Below are positions 42,228 through 51,239 of a stretch of DNA of 64,000 nt, piece by piece; positions within the stretch are counted from its first letter, which is position 1; each line of letters begins with the position of its first letter. The DNA comes from Pelagerythrobacter marensis (lineage in GTDB: Bacteria > Pseudomonadota > Alphaproteobacteria > Sphingomonadales > Sphingomonadaceae). The stretch lies in assembly GCF_001028625.1 (NCBI RefSeq), contig NZ_CP011805.1, positions 310,001-374,000 of the forward strand, given 5' to 3'. The position numbers and the translations under genes are program-made. A model generated the notes under the pieces. The model was not told where the DNA came from, did no database searches, and worked only from the letters and a program-made list of their open reading frames with translations.

Positions 42228-42872
42228 ATGACCAATTCCGACGCCATCGACCTCGCCAACATGCTGTGTTCGCGGCTTTGCCACGATATGCTCAGCCCGG
42301 TCGGGGCGCTTTCCAACGGCCTGGAACTGCTGGCGGAGGAAACGGACCCCGAAATGCGCCAGCGTTGCTTCGAACTGCTGGAGCAGAGCGCGCGCATCAG
42401 CGCCGACAAGCTGAAATTCTTCCGCCTCGCCTATGGCGCAGCCGGAGGTTTCGGCGACGAGGTTGACGTGTCGGAGGCGAAGGCCGTGGTCGACGCGCTC
42501 GCTGGCGAGGCCCGTCGGGTCCAGATCGCCTGGGCGCTTTCCGAAGCGCGACTGCCCAAGCCGGCAGTGAAGGTTCTGCTCAATTTCGCGCATATGGGCA
42601 TCGACGCGCTGGTACGCGGCGGCACGCTGGATATCGGCGCGGAAGTTCGCGAAGGGGCGAGCGAGATCGTGGTGCGCGCTGCCGGGCCGAAGGTTGCGTT
42701 CGACCAATCGATCGGTGCGGCGCTGGAAGGCAACCTGCCGCGAGAAAAGCTGTCGAGCCGTACCGCCGCCGCGCATATGCTCTATCTGCTGGCCGATCAC
42801 GCCGGCGGCGGGTTGCAATACAAGCAGACCGGCGAGACGCTGTTGCTCGGCGCGGTCTTGCCCAACGGTTGA
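42228..42872 (+). CDS. chpT: histidine phosphotransferase ChpT
   Basis: Protein of 214 residues. The DHp-like helix carries the phospho-accepting His19 in LCSRLCHDMLSPVGALSNGLELL, the hallmark of ChpT. The second half is a degenerate ATPase-like domain without ATP-binding motifs. In Caulobacter and its relatives ChpT passes phosphate from CckA to CtrA and CpdR, controlling cell cycle and CtrA proteolysis by ClpXP. The amidase gene begins one base after its stop codon. Confidence 0.92.
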   Translation: MTNSDAIDLANMLCSRLCHDMLSPVGALSNGLELLAEETDPEMRQRCFELLEQSARISADKLKFFRLAYGAAGGFGDEVDVSEAKAVVDALAGEARRVQIAWALSEARLPKPAVKVLLNFAHMGIDALVRGGTLDIGAEVREGASEIVVRAAGPKVAFDQSIGAALEGNLPREKLSSRTAAAHMLYLLADHAGGGLQYKQTGETLLLGAVLPNG

Positions 42873-42873
42873 T

Positions 42874-43578
42874 ATGGACGAACTTGTCCATCACGAGCGG
42901 CTCTCGCCCAACTGGAACGAGCGGACACTGCCGATTTCGATGGTGGTCATCCACTATACCGAAATGGCAAGCGCACAGGCCGCGCTGGATCGGTTGTGCG
43001 ACCCTGAGGTGGGGGTCAGCGCCCATTACCTGATTTCGGAAGCCGGCGACGTCACTCGCCTCGTGCCAGAAGAAAAGCGCGCCTGGCACGCCGGCGTTTC
43101 CTATTGGCGCGGCCACAAGGATGTGAATTCGGCCAGCGTCGGGATCGAACTCGATCATCCCGGTCATGGGCTGGGATATCGCGCATTTGCCGAAGCGCAG
43201 ATCGCCGCGCTCGTTCCGCTGGTGGCGCGGATCGTCGATAGGTACGACGTCCCCCGCGCCAATGTGGTCGCCCATTCGGACGTGGCCCCGGCGCGCAAGA
43301 TCGACCCGGGTGAACTGTTCCCGTGGGAACGCCTCGCCAGCTATGGTCTGTGTCTTCCGCGCCCTACCAAACTGGAAAGGGGCGATCCGTTCGACAACGA
43401 TGCGTCGTTCTACCTGGCGCTCGAACGGTTCGGCTACGATGTCACGGATGGGCGCAAGGCGGTGGAGGCGTTTCAGCGCCGCTGGCGGCCCGAACGGATC
43501 GATGGAGAGGTCGACGGCCAGGTGCGGGCGATCCTGTTCCAGTTGCTCTTGGATCGCGACCGCGGACACGCTAGATAG
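42874..43578 (+). CDS. N-acetylmuramoyl-L-alanine amidase, AmpD/AmiD type
   Basis: Protein of 234 residues. The zinc-binding amidase-2 domain has His in MVVIHYTEM, a His in VVAHSDVAPARKIDPG that is the second ligand with the nearby Asp, and VGIELDHPGHG. Residues about 170-230 form a peptidoglycan-binding helical domain (ERFGYDVTDGRKAVEAFQRRW). There is no signal peptide, so it may act in the cytoplasm on recycled muropeptides. The start ATG follows the chpT stop by one base. Confidence 0.93.
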   Translation: MDELVHHERLSPNWNERTLPISMVVIHYTEMASAQAALDRLCDPEVGVSAHYLISEAGDVTRLVPEEKRAWHAGVSYWRGHKDVNSASVGIELDHPGHGLGYRAFAEAQIAALVPLVARIVDRYDVPRANVVAHSDVAPARKIDPGELFPWERLASYGLCLPRPTKLERGDPFDNDASFYLALERFGYDVTDGRKAVEAFQRRWRPERIDGEVDGQVRAILFQLLLDRDRGHAR

Positions 43579-43583
43579 GCGGG

Positions 43584-44007
<424 letters not shown>

Positions 44008-44010
44008 AAT

Positions 44011-45321
44011 CTATCCCCGCCCGACGCTGATATACGTGAAGCCCGCTGCGCGCATATCGTCGGGCTTGTATATATTCCGCAGGTCGACCAGCACCGGCGC
44101 ATTGGCGAGCGCCTTCACCCGGGCGAAGTCGAGCGCGCGGAAGGCGTCCCATTCGGTCACGATGGCCACCGCGTCGGCACCCTCTATGGCGTCATAGGCA
44201 CTGGCGCACATGCGCACGTTCGGCATCAACGGGGCCGCCTGCTCCATCCCTTCGGGATCGTATCCCGCGACCTCGACCCCGGCATCGGCCAGCGCCTGGC
44301 CGATCGCGATTGCCGGGCTGTCGCGCATGTCGTCGGTGTTTGGTTTGAACGTCAGGCCCAGCAGCGCGACCTTCTTGCCGCGCGCAGCGTCCAGGCCGCC
44401 CAGCGCCTCGATCACTTTGCGGCCCATCGCGCGCTTGCGGCTGTCGTTGGTCTTCACCACTGCTTCGACAATGCGCACAGGGCTGTCGTAGTCTTCGGCC
44501 GTCTTGAGCAGCGCTAGCGTATCCTTCGGAAAGCACGAGCCACCGTATCCCGGCCCGGCATGGAGGAATTTGGACCCGATCCGGTTGTCCATGCCGATTC
44601 CGCGACTGATATCCTGCACGTTAGCGCCGACTTTCTCGCACAGATCGGCCATCTCATTGATGAAGGTGATCTTGGTGGCGAGGAACGCGTTGGCCGCATA
44701 CTTGATCAGTTCGGCACTGCGCCGGCTGACGAACAGAATTGGCGATTCGTTCAGGAACAGGGGGCGATAGACTTCGCGCATCACTTCGCGCCCGAAATCG
44801 TCCTCTGCCCCGATGACGATGCGGTCGGGGCGTTTGAAATCGCCGATTGCGGCGCCCTCGCGCAGAAATTCAGGGTTCGAAACGACGGAGACGCGGTGCG
44901 CGCAGCCGGTTTCCGCGATGATCCGTTCCACCTCGTCTCCGGTGCCGACCGGTACGGTGGACTTGGTGACGACGACGGCATCGCCCGCAAGGTTCTCCCC
45001 CACTTCGCGCGCGACCGCATGAACGAAGGAAAGATCGGCATGCCCGTCGCCCCGGCGGCTGGGGGTGCCAACGGCGATGAAGATCGCCTGGGCGCCGGCA
45101 ACACCTTCCGCCAGATCGGTGGTGAACGACAGGCGGCCTGCCGCCGTATTGTTTTCCACCAGCGCGGCCAGACCGGGTTCGTAGATCGGCATTACGCCAT
45201 CGCGAAGACGGTCGATCTTCGACTGATCCTTGTCGATGCAAACGACTTCGTGCCCGAAGTCGGCGAAGCAGGCACCGGAAACGAGGCCGACATAGCCCGA
45301 GCCGACCATTGCGATTTTCAT
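44011..45321 (-). CDS. ugd: UDP-glucose 6-dehydrogenase
   Basis: Protein of 436 residues with an N-terminal GSGYVGLVSGACFADFGHEV NAD-binding motif. The catalytic Cys263 lies in GPGYGGSCFPKDTLAL, the conserved Lys in AELIKYAANAFLATKITF, and the C-terminal UDP-binding domain begins VALLGLTFKPNTDDMRDSP. It makes UDP-glucuronate for surface polysaccharide or sphingolipid glucuronosylation. Its ATG overlaps the stop of the phosphoesterase gene (ATGA). Confidence 0.95.
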   Translation of the reverse strand: MKIAMVGSGYVGLVSGACFADFGHEVVCIDKDQSKIDRLRDGVMPIYEPGLAALVENNTAAGRLSFTTDLAEGVAGAQAIFIAVGTPSRRGDGHADLSFVHAVAREVGENLAGDAVVVTKSTVPVGTGDEVERIIAETGCAHRVSVVSNPEFLREGAAIGDFKRPDRIVIGAEDDFGREVMREVYRPLFLNESPILFVSRRSAELIKYAANAFLATKITFINEMADLCEKVGANVQDISRGIGMDNRIGSKFLHAGPGYGGSCFPKDTLALLKTAEDYDSPVRIVEAVVKTNDSRKRAMGRKVIEALGGLDAARGKKVALLGLTFKPNTDDMRDSPAIAIGQALADAGVEVAGYDPEGMEQAAPLMPNVRMCASAYDAIEGADAVAIVTEWDAFRALDFARVKALANAPVLVDLRNIYKPDDMRAAGFTYISVGRG

Positions 45322-46121
45322 CGTATGCTCTCCATTTCAAATGCCGTCACATCGCCCGCATTTTCGGCCGCCTGGATATAGCGGCGTGATTGCCCTTCCA
45401 GCACCAGTGCCGTCAGTTTGCCGGTGCGATAGGCACCGGTGTCGATGCCTATGCGGTTGTTGCATTCCTCGATATCCGGGCAAATCGTGTGCCCGTGAAC
45501 CACGACATGCGAATGACGGCCCGGATATTTCAGGAACTGGTCGCGAATCCACAGCATGTCGTGGCGCGACTGCTCCTCCAGCGGGACTTCCGGAAGGATC
45601 CCCGCATGGACAAACAGGTAGTCGCCCATAACGACGAACTCTTCCGCCGCGGACAGGAATTCCCGATCTTCTTTCGGTACCGCCTCCCGCATCAGGGCCT
45701 GCAGCTCCTCCAGCGTGCTGTCGTTGTAGCGCTTGCGCGGCACACCATAGCTAAGCAGCGTTTCGCGCCCGCCGTGTTTCAGGAAATGGCGCAGGAGCCG
45801 CCGGTCATCGAAGGATTCGAGGAACATTTCCTCGTGATTGCCGGCGAGGACGCGGGTCGGCCGGCGCGCCTGGAGTTCGCGTGCGCGGCGCACGACGCCG
45901 GCGCTGTCCGGCCCGCGATCGACGAGATCGCCCAGCAGAACGATCGTGGTTTCTATTGCGCCCGCCGCTTCGGCATCGCGTTCGATCGCAGCGATCAGTT
46001 CGTCGAACAGGTCCAGTCTGCCGTGAATGTCGCCGATGGCATAGACGCGCTGCCCCTCCGGCACGGCCGGTGCCGGGAGCCTGGGGCGGCTGCGGAAGAT
46101 CTTGCGTAAAGGTTCGAACAT
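45318..46121 (-). CDS. calcineurin-like metallophosphoesterase (PrpA/ApaH-like)
   Basis: Protein of 267 residues. It has all five motifs of serine/threonine phosphatase-like enzymes: YAIGDIHGRLDL (D-x-H-G), LGDLVDRGPDS (G-D-x-x-D-R-G), LAGNHEEMF (G-N-H-E), FVHAGILPE and VVVHGHTICPD. These hold two metal ions. Proteins of this length with a short basic N-terminus are usually annotated as serine/threonine phosphatases; the substrate could instead be a nucleotide. It is co-transcribed with ugd through a 4-nt overlap. Confidence 0.92.
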   Translation of the reverse strand: MFEPLRKIFRSRPRLPAPAVPEGQRVYAIGDIHGRLDLFDELIAAIERDAEAAGAIETTIVLLGDLVDRGPDSAGVVRRARELQARRPTRVLAGNHEEMFLESFDDRRLLRHFLKHGGRETLLSYGVPRKRYNDSTLEELQALMREAVPKEDREFLSAAEEFVVMGDYLFVHAGILPEVPLEEQSRHDMLWIRDQFLKYPGRHSHVVVHGHTICPDIEECNNRIGIDTGAYRTGKLTALVLEGQSRRYIQAAENAGDVTAFEMESIR

Positions 46122-46385
46122 CGGATTACTTCGGGACTTGACCCGCCGCCGATAGGGCAGCGGCCCGTGCGCGGCAACCGATGTCTGCGTGCGCCACGGC
46201 CACAGGACTGATGCATGAAATCAACAGTACCATGACTGAATCGTGATTGAGGAAATATTTCTTGTGCGGTGCAACACGATGCTGCACGATTGTTTCGTGT
46301 CTGCAAGAGTGTGCTCGGCAAAACGAAGCACCCGGCAGACCGGCAGGTGGGACGAAGCGCAACTGCAAACGCAAGGAAGTTTGTC

Positions 46386-47147
46386 ATGCTCACGTCCATC
46401 CGCGGCCTTACGGTCGCAACATTTCTTTCATCCGCGGTCATGATCGCTGCCCCTGCTCAGGCGCAGGACGCAACCGATCCGCCGGCCGCTGTCGAGGTAT
46501 CGGGCAATGTCGCGATCACCAGCGACTATCGATTCCGCGGCGTTTCGCTTTCCGGCGGTGACCTGGCCATTCAGGGCGGGATCGACCTCGCCCATGAAAG
46601 CGGCTTCTATATCGGCACCTGGGGCAGTTCCATCGACGATGGCGGGACCGATCTTCTCGGCGACGTCGAGCTCGACCTTTACGGCGGCTGGAGCGGGGAA
46701 GTCTCCGACGGGGTGACGCTCGACGTCGGGCTGCTCTACTACATGTACCCGACCGAAGGCCTGGGCGCCGATACCGATTATTTCGAGCCATATGCCTCGG
46801 TCGCGTTCACTCTCGGCCCGGCAGAGGCGACCGTCGGCGCCGCCTATGCTTTCGATCAGGATGCGCTGGGCGATAGCGACAACCTGTATGTTTACACCGA
46901 TCTGGGTGTCGGCATTCCGAACACGCCGATCAGCCTCAGCGGGCATCTCGGTTACACCGACGGTGTGCTGGCACCGCCTGCGCTCGCCGGTTCTACCGAT
47001 GACAGCGGGCTCGACTGGGCGATCGGGGCCAGCGCCACGGTTCTGGGCGGGCTGGAGTTCAGCCTGACTTACGTCGGCACCGAAGGGCCTTCGGTCGATG
47101 GCCTGACCGACGATGCCGTGGTGGCGACACTTGGAATGAGCTTCTGA
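46386..47147 (+). CDS. TorF-family putative outer-membrane porin
   Basis: Protein of 253 residues from the ATG at 46386, with AAGGAAG upstream. A signal peptide ends APAQAQ, followed by VSGNVAITSDYRFRGVSLSGGDLAIQGGIDL, which is the TorF/TIGR02001 signature. The rest alternates short beta strands with Asp-rich turns and ends in the outer-membrane C-terminal motif ATLGMSF. It should form a small beta-barrel. The 264-bp upstream region is AT-rich near the start and presumably holds the promoter. Confidence 0.87.
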   Translation: MLTSIRGLTVATFLSSAVMIAAPAQAQDATDPPAAVEVSGNVAITSDYRFRGVSLSGGDLAIQGGIDLAHESGFYIGTWGSSIDDGGTDLLGDVELDLYGGWSGEVSDGVTLDVGLLYYMYPTEGLGADTDYFEPYASVAFTLGPAEATVGAAYAFDQDALGDSDNLYVYTDLGVGIPNTPISLSGHLGYTDGVLAPPALAGSTDDSGLDWAIGASATVLGGLEFSLTYVGTEGPSVDGLTDDAVVATLGMSF

Positions 47148-47155
47148 CGGGGGGG

Positions 47156-47181
47156 CGGGCCGCCCTTTCGGGGGTGGCCCG
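47156..47181. terminator. GC hairpin between porin and SIMPL genes
   Basis: CGGGCCGCCC and GGGGTGGCCCG pair with one mismatch, 9 nt after the porin stop, between convergent genes. No T tract follows, so termination strength is doubtful. Confidence 0.3.
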
Positions 47182-47205
47182 TATTCCGTTCTCGCGCGTT
47201 CGGCG

Positions 47206-47961
47206 TCAGTCGAGCGAGAAATCGACCGTGGTGACGACGCGAACCTTCTTGTACGGCGTGTCGGACACGCCCCAGCCGCCGGCTTCGCCGTCGCGGGCTT
47301 CGATCGAGAAATAGCCCTGGGCTGCCTGACGGATGGCCCCGACATCGGCGCCGCTGTCCTTCGCAAACTGTTCCGCAGCCGCGCGTGCATCTCGCGTGGC
47401 ATCGGCCACCATTTCAGGCTTGATCGCGTCGAGTTCCGTGAAGGTATACGACACGGCGGATCCGTCTTCCAGCACGACCCCGCGCCGTACCAGTTCCACC
47501 TGGCGTCTAACGGCGGTCTGTGCCCGCTCGATATCTTCGGTCCGCAGCGATAGCCGCTGGCGCACCGTGTACCGGCCGACCCCTTCGTTGTCGGTATAGT
47601 AATTCACGTTCACGCCGGTGGGCTGCAATGCCTCTTCCGGGAATCCCACATCCTTGAAGAACGCCTCTATCGACGCGGTGTCGCGGTCGACGCCAGCCTG
47701 CGCGCTCGCCAGGTCGGTGGCCGTAGAGGAGTAGGAGATCGTCCATGTGGCAAGGTCGGCAATCACCTCCCGCTCCGCCAGCCCGCGAACAGTGACCGAG
47801 CGGTCGGCGTGCTTCGCGCGAACCAGCCCGTCGCCCAGCAGGAAGCCACCGACAATCATGCCCGCTGCAACGATGGCCGAACTCGCCAGCCACGCCCTTG
47901 TTCGCGGCTCGCGCCAGAATGCGGTGGTGGCGGATGATGAGGTCACGCTATTGTCGGTCAT
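47206..47961 (-). CDS. SIMPL domain (DUF541) membrane-anchored protein
   Basis: Protein of 251 residues. One N-terminal transmembrane segment (AWLASSAIVAAGMIVGGFLLG) is followed by a periplasmic SIMPL/DUF541 domain: SVTVRGLAEREVIADLATWTI, GVNVNYYTDNEGVGRYTVRQ, and a C-terminal YKKVRVVTTVDFSLD strand. Bacterial members such as BP26/OMP28 form cage-like oligomers; function here is unknown. It is divergent from the glyoxalase gene. Confidence 0.9.
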   Translation of the reverse strand: MTDNSVTSSSATTAFWREPRTRAWLASSAIVAAGMIVGGFLLGDGLVRAKHADRSVTVRGLAEREVIADLATWTISYSSTATDLASAQAGVDRDTASIEAFFKDVGFPEEALQPTGVNVNYYTDNEGVGRYTVRQRLSLRTEDIERAQTAVRRQVELVRRGVVLEDGSAVSYTFTELDAIKPEMVADATRDARAAAEQFAKDSGADVGAIRQAAQGYFSIEARDGEAGGWGVSDTPYKKVRVVTTVDFSLD

Positions 47962-48056
47962 CGCAATCCTTCCCAGATGCGCGGGTGAGATTTGCTGCGA
48001 GTAAACTCTCAGCGATGAACCGTGCTTTAATATCGATGAATGGAGTTCAAACTTAA

Positions 48057-48494
48057 ATGGTCAAGTTCCTGCACAGCATGATTCGCGTTTCCGATATCGA
48101 CGAAACGCTGGCGTTCTTCCGGCTCATTGGTCTGGAAGAGGTGCGCCGGTTCGATCACGAGCAAGGACGGTTCACGCTCGTCTTCCTCGCCGCGCCCGGT
48201 GAAGAAGGCGTTGCCGAGGTCGAACTGACGTACAACTGGCCGGCGGAAGACGGCAGCGCGCCGGAGGAGTATGCCGGAGGGCGCAATTTCGGCCATCTCG
48301 CCTATCGCGTCGATAACATTTACGAGACCTGCCAGCGGCTGATGGACGCAGGGGTCACGATCAATCGCCCCCCGCGTGACGGGCATATGGCCTTCGTCCG
48401 CTCGCCCGACGGTATTTCGGTCGAGCTTCTGCAGGATGGCCACCTGCCCGCGCAGGAACCCTGGGCCAGCATGGAAAACACCGGGACCTGGTAA
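48057..48494 (+). CDS. gloA: lactoylglutathione lyase (glyoxalase I)
   Basis: Protein of 145 residues with two beta-alpha-beta-beta-beta modules. The metal ligands are in place: His in FLHSMIRVSD, Glu in AEVELTYNW, His in FGHLAYRVDN and Glu in ISVELLQDG. The family signature GRNFGHLAYRVDNIYETC fits GloA. It converts the methylglyoxal-glutathione adduct to lactoylglutathione. It stands alone and ends convergent with nhaA. Confidence 0.94.
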   Translation: MVKFLHSMIRVSDIDETLAFFRLIGLEEVRRFDHEQGRFTLVFLAAPGEEGVAEVELTYNWPAEDGSAPEEYAGGRNFGHLAYRVDNIYETCQRLMDAGVTINRPPRDGHMAFVRSPDGISVELLQDGHLPAQEPWASMENTGTW

Positions 48495-48507
48495 GCGGGC
48501 CCCCCGC

Positions 48508-48543
48508 CCAGGGCCTGGTCAGCTTTCCTTGGCCAGGCCCTGG
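48508..48543. terminator. hairpin between convergent gloA and nhaA
   Basis: CCAGGGCCTGG and CCAGGCCCTGG form a perfect 11-bp stem around a 14-nt loop. It starts 14 nt after the gloA stop and overlaps the last codons of nhaA. The position fits a bidirectional terminator, although T tracts are weak. Confidence 0.45.
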
Positions 48544-49748
48544 GTGTCGCCGGGGTGCTTGGTCGTCATCCGCAGGATGGTGTAGCCCAGCACTGCCGAA
48601 CAGGCGGAGCCGAGCAGGATGCCGATCTTCGCCTCGTCTATCAGCAGGCGATAGCCCGGGAATGCCAGCTCGCCGATGAAGAGCGACATGGTGAAGCCGA
48701 TCCCGCAGAGGATCGAAACGCCCCAGATTTCGGCCCAGCTTGCCCCGTGCGGCCGCGGTGCGAAGTCGATCTTGTCGGCGGCGAATATCGCGGCGACGAT
48801 CCCCACCTGCTTGCCCAGGAAAAGACCGGCGGCAATGGCCAGCGGCAGCGGCGCCAGAACGCCTTCCATTCCCAGGTCGGAAAGATCGACGCCGGCATTG
48901 GCGAAGCCGAACACGGGCACGATCAGATAGGCGCTCCACGGCGCCAGCCCGTGTTCCAGCTTTTCCAGCATCGTGTTGTCGTCTTTGCCGACCATCGGAA
49001 TGGTCAGGGCGGCGACGACCCCGGCAATTGTCGCATGGACACCGGAATTGAGCACGAAGAACCACAGCGCGATGGCCAGGATCAGGAACGGCACGACCGT
49101 CTTCACCCGCATCCGGTTGAGCGCAAGCATGATGCCGACGATCACGATCGCACCGATCAGCCATGTCAGCTTGATCCCTGCGGTATAGGCAACAGCAATA
49201 ATCAGGACCGCACCGATATCGTCGACGATTGCCACTGTGAGCAGGAACAGCCGCAGTGATGCGGGCACGCGATTGCCCAGCAGCCCCAACACACCCATTG
49301 CGAAGGCGATGTCGGTTGCAGCCGGAATTGCCCAGCCTTGCGCCAGTTCGGGCGCGGCACCCTGAACGAAAAACAGATAGACCCCGGCGGGAACGATCAT
49401 TCCCGCGACAGCCGCCAGCACCGGCAGACGGCGCTGGTCGGCGGAGCTGAGCTGCCCTTCGATCCATTCGCGCTTCACCTCCAGCCCGACGACGAAGAAG
49501 AAGATCGCCATCAGGCCGTCGTTGACCCACAAATGGAGCGTGTTGAGCTTCGTCACCGGCGTGAAGCCGAGCGTGCCGTGGAACAGTTCGTGATATTCGT
49601 GCGAAAGCGTCGAATTGGCGAGCAGCATCGCTGCTGCAGCCACCAGGATCAGCAGGATCCCGGCGGATGCATCGCCGACGAACAGGGCACGGACCGGCGC
49701 AAACAGGGCACGGATAGGGGCTCGGATCGGTTCGGGTGTTTTTACCAT
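48519..49748 (-). CDS. nhaA: Na+/H+ antiporter NhaA
   Basis: Protein of 409 residues from the ATG at 49748 (MVKTPEPIRAPIR). It has 12 membrane segments. The ion-binding Asp pair is in LLTVAIVDDIGAVLIIAVAY (equivalents of Asp163/Asp164 in E. coli), and the unwound helices are at WAIPAATDIAFAMGVL and GIGFTMSLFIGELAF. It expels Na+ in exchange for protons at high pH or salt, which fits a marine or brackish lifestyle. Confidence 0.96.
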   Translation of the reverse strand: MVKTPEPIRAPIRALFAPVRALFVGDASAGILLILVAAAAMLLANSTLSHEYHELFHGTLGFTPVTKLNTLHLWVNDGLMAIFFFVVGLEVKREWIEGQLSSADQRRLPVLAAVAGMIVPAGVYLFFVQGAAPELAQGWAIPAATDIAFAMGVLGLLGNRVPASLRLFLLTVAIVDDIGAVLIIAVAYTAGIKLTWLIGAIVIVGIMLALNRMRVKTVVPFLILAIALWFFVLNSGVHATIAGVVAALTIPMVGKDDNTMLEKLEHGLAPWSAYLIVPVFGFANAGVDLSDLGMEGVLAPLPLAIAAGLFLGKQVGIVAAIFAADKIDFAPRPHGASWAEIWGVSILCGIGFTMSLFIGELAFPGYRLLIDEAKIGILLGSACSAVLGYTILRMTTKHPGDTQGLAKES

Positions 49749-49829
49749 CGGTGCGCTCCATTTCGGATTTCGACGCGCGTTGCAAGGGTGACCGCAGTTA
49801 GTTAGGTAAGTTGTCCGGGGGAGAAGCGG

Positions 49830-51239
49830 ATGGGGCCCGGCGATTTCGTGCTGTTTCAATGGCTCGTGCTCCTGGAGCGCGAGCTACTTATTTTCGCCGG
49901 CGTCTTCTTTCTGGCGGGGGCGCTGGACGAATTCGCCGTCGATCTTGCCTGGATCTGGCTGCGTCTCACCGGAAGAGCCAGGACGCGCATACACGCACCG
50001 TGCGCAACGGGGGTGCCGGCACACCGCCGCCTGCCGGGAAGGGCGGCGGTATTCATTCCGGCCTGGCGGGAAGACGCCGTGATCGGCGCGACGGTCCGCC
50101 ACATGCTCGACGTGTGGTCCGATCCCGATCTTCGGATCTATGTCGGGTGCTACCGGAACGATCCGGCCACGGTAGCGGCTGCAGCGGTCGCCGCCAGCGG
50201 ACAGTCCAGAGTCAGGATCGTCATTCACGAATCCCGTGGGCCGACGACCAAGGCGGATTGCCTCAACCGGCTCTATCGCGCGCTGGAAGAGGACGAAGCG
50301 CGAAGCGGCGAGCGCGCGGCGATGGTGCTGCTCCATGATGCAGAGGACATGGCCGATCCGGCTGCGCTCGATCTGATGCGGGAAACGATGCACGATGCCG
50401 ACCTGGTGCAACTGCCTGTCCTGCCGCTGCCCCAGCGCGAATCGCGCTGGGTCGGCAGCCATTATTGCGAAGAATTCGTGGAAGCTCATGGCAAGGCGCT
50501 GGTCGTCCGCGACGCACTGCGTGCCGGCATTCCGCTGGCAGGCGTCGGCTGCGCCATTTCCCGCGATGCGCTGACGCTGCTGGCGGCGCAGCGCCGTGCG
50601 ACTGCCCCCTTCGCAGCCGAATCGCTGACCGAGGATTACGAAATCGGCCTGGGCGTTGCGGCGATGGGCGGGCGGACGCGCTTCGTTCGCCGGCGCACCA
50701 GCGACGGACGGCTGATCGCGACGCGGGCGTACTTCCCGCCGGTGCTGAGCCAGGCGGTTCGACAGAAAACGCGCTGGGTCTTCGGCATTGCATTTCAGGG
50801 CTGGGATCGACTGGGGTGGAAGGGGGCCCCGGCAGAAGTGTGGATGCGCCTGCGCGACCGGCGGGGCCCGTTCAATGCCCTCCTGCTGGCGATTGCCTAT
50901 GGCGTACTCATCATGGCCGGGGCCGGATCGCTTGCCGAACTCCTCGGCTTCGGGGCACGCCCCCGGCTTTCGCCGCTGCTGAGCGCTCTGCTCTGGGCGA
51001 ACTTCGCCTTCCTTGGATGGCGCTGCGCCTTCCGCTTCGGTTTCACGGCGCGCGAGTTTGGCGCGGCCGAAGGCGTGCGCGCCGTGCTGCGCCTGCCGCT
51101 AGCGAACATTGTTGCGATCATGGCCGCACGCCGCGCGCTGCTTGCCTATATCCGCAGCCTCGGCGGGGCAGTGCCCCGATGGGACAAGACCGAACATCGC
51201 CTGCATCCGGCCATCGCGACCGAGCGGGGGGCCGCGTGA
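49830..51239 (+). CDS. NfrB-like membrane glycosyltransferase (family 2)
   Basis: Protein of 469 residues. One helix at the N-terminus (LLIFAGVFFLAGALDEFAVDLAW) and several at the C-terminus flank a GT2 domain: AVFIPAWREDAVIG, LLHDAEDMADP (the DxD-like motif), and AESLTEDYEIGLGVAAMGGR, with RQKTRWVFGIAFQGW acting as the Q/RxxRW motif of processive synthases. The end RWDKTEHRLHP is typical of NfrB, the inner-membrane partner of the phage N4 receptor. Its stop overlaps the start of the next gene, which carries the NfrA C-terminal domain. In E. coli the NfrA-NfrB pair makes a surface glycan used by phage N4. Confidence 0.85.
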   Translation: MGPGDFVLFQWLVLLERELLIFAGVFFLAGALDEFAVDLAWIWLRLTGRARTRIHAPCATGVPAHRRLPGRAAVFIPAWREDAVIGATVRHMLDVWSDPDLRIYVGCYRNDPATVAAAAVAASGQSRVRIVIHESRGPTTKADCLNRLYRALEEDEARSGERAAMVLLHDAEDMADPAALDLMRETMHDADLVQLPVLPLPQRESRWVGSHYCEEFVEAHGKALVVRDALRAGIPLAGVGCAISRDALTLLAAQRRATAPFAAESLTEDYEIGLGVAAMGGRTRFVRRRTSDGRLIATRAYFPPVLSQAVRQKTRWVFGIAFQGWDRLGWKGAPAEVWMRLRDRRGPFNALLLAIAYGVLIMAGAGSLAELLGFGARPRLSPLLSALLWANFAFLGWRCAFRFGFTAREFGAAEGVRAVLRLPLANIVAIMAARRALLAYIRSLGGAVPRWDKTEHRLHPAIATERGAA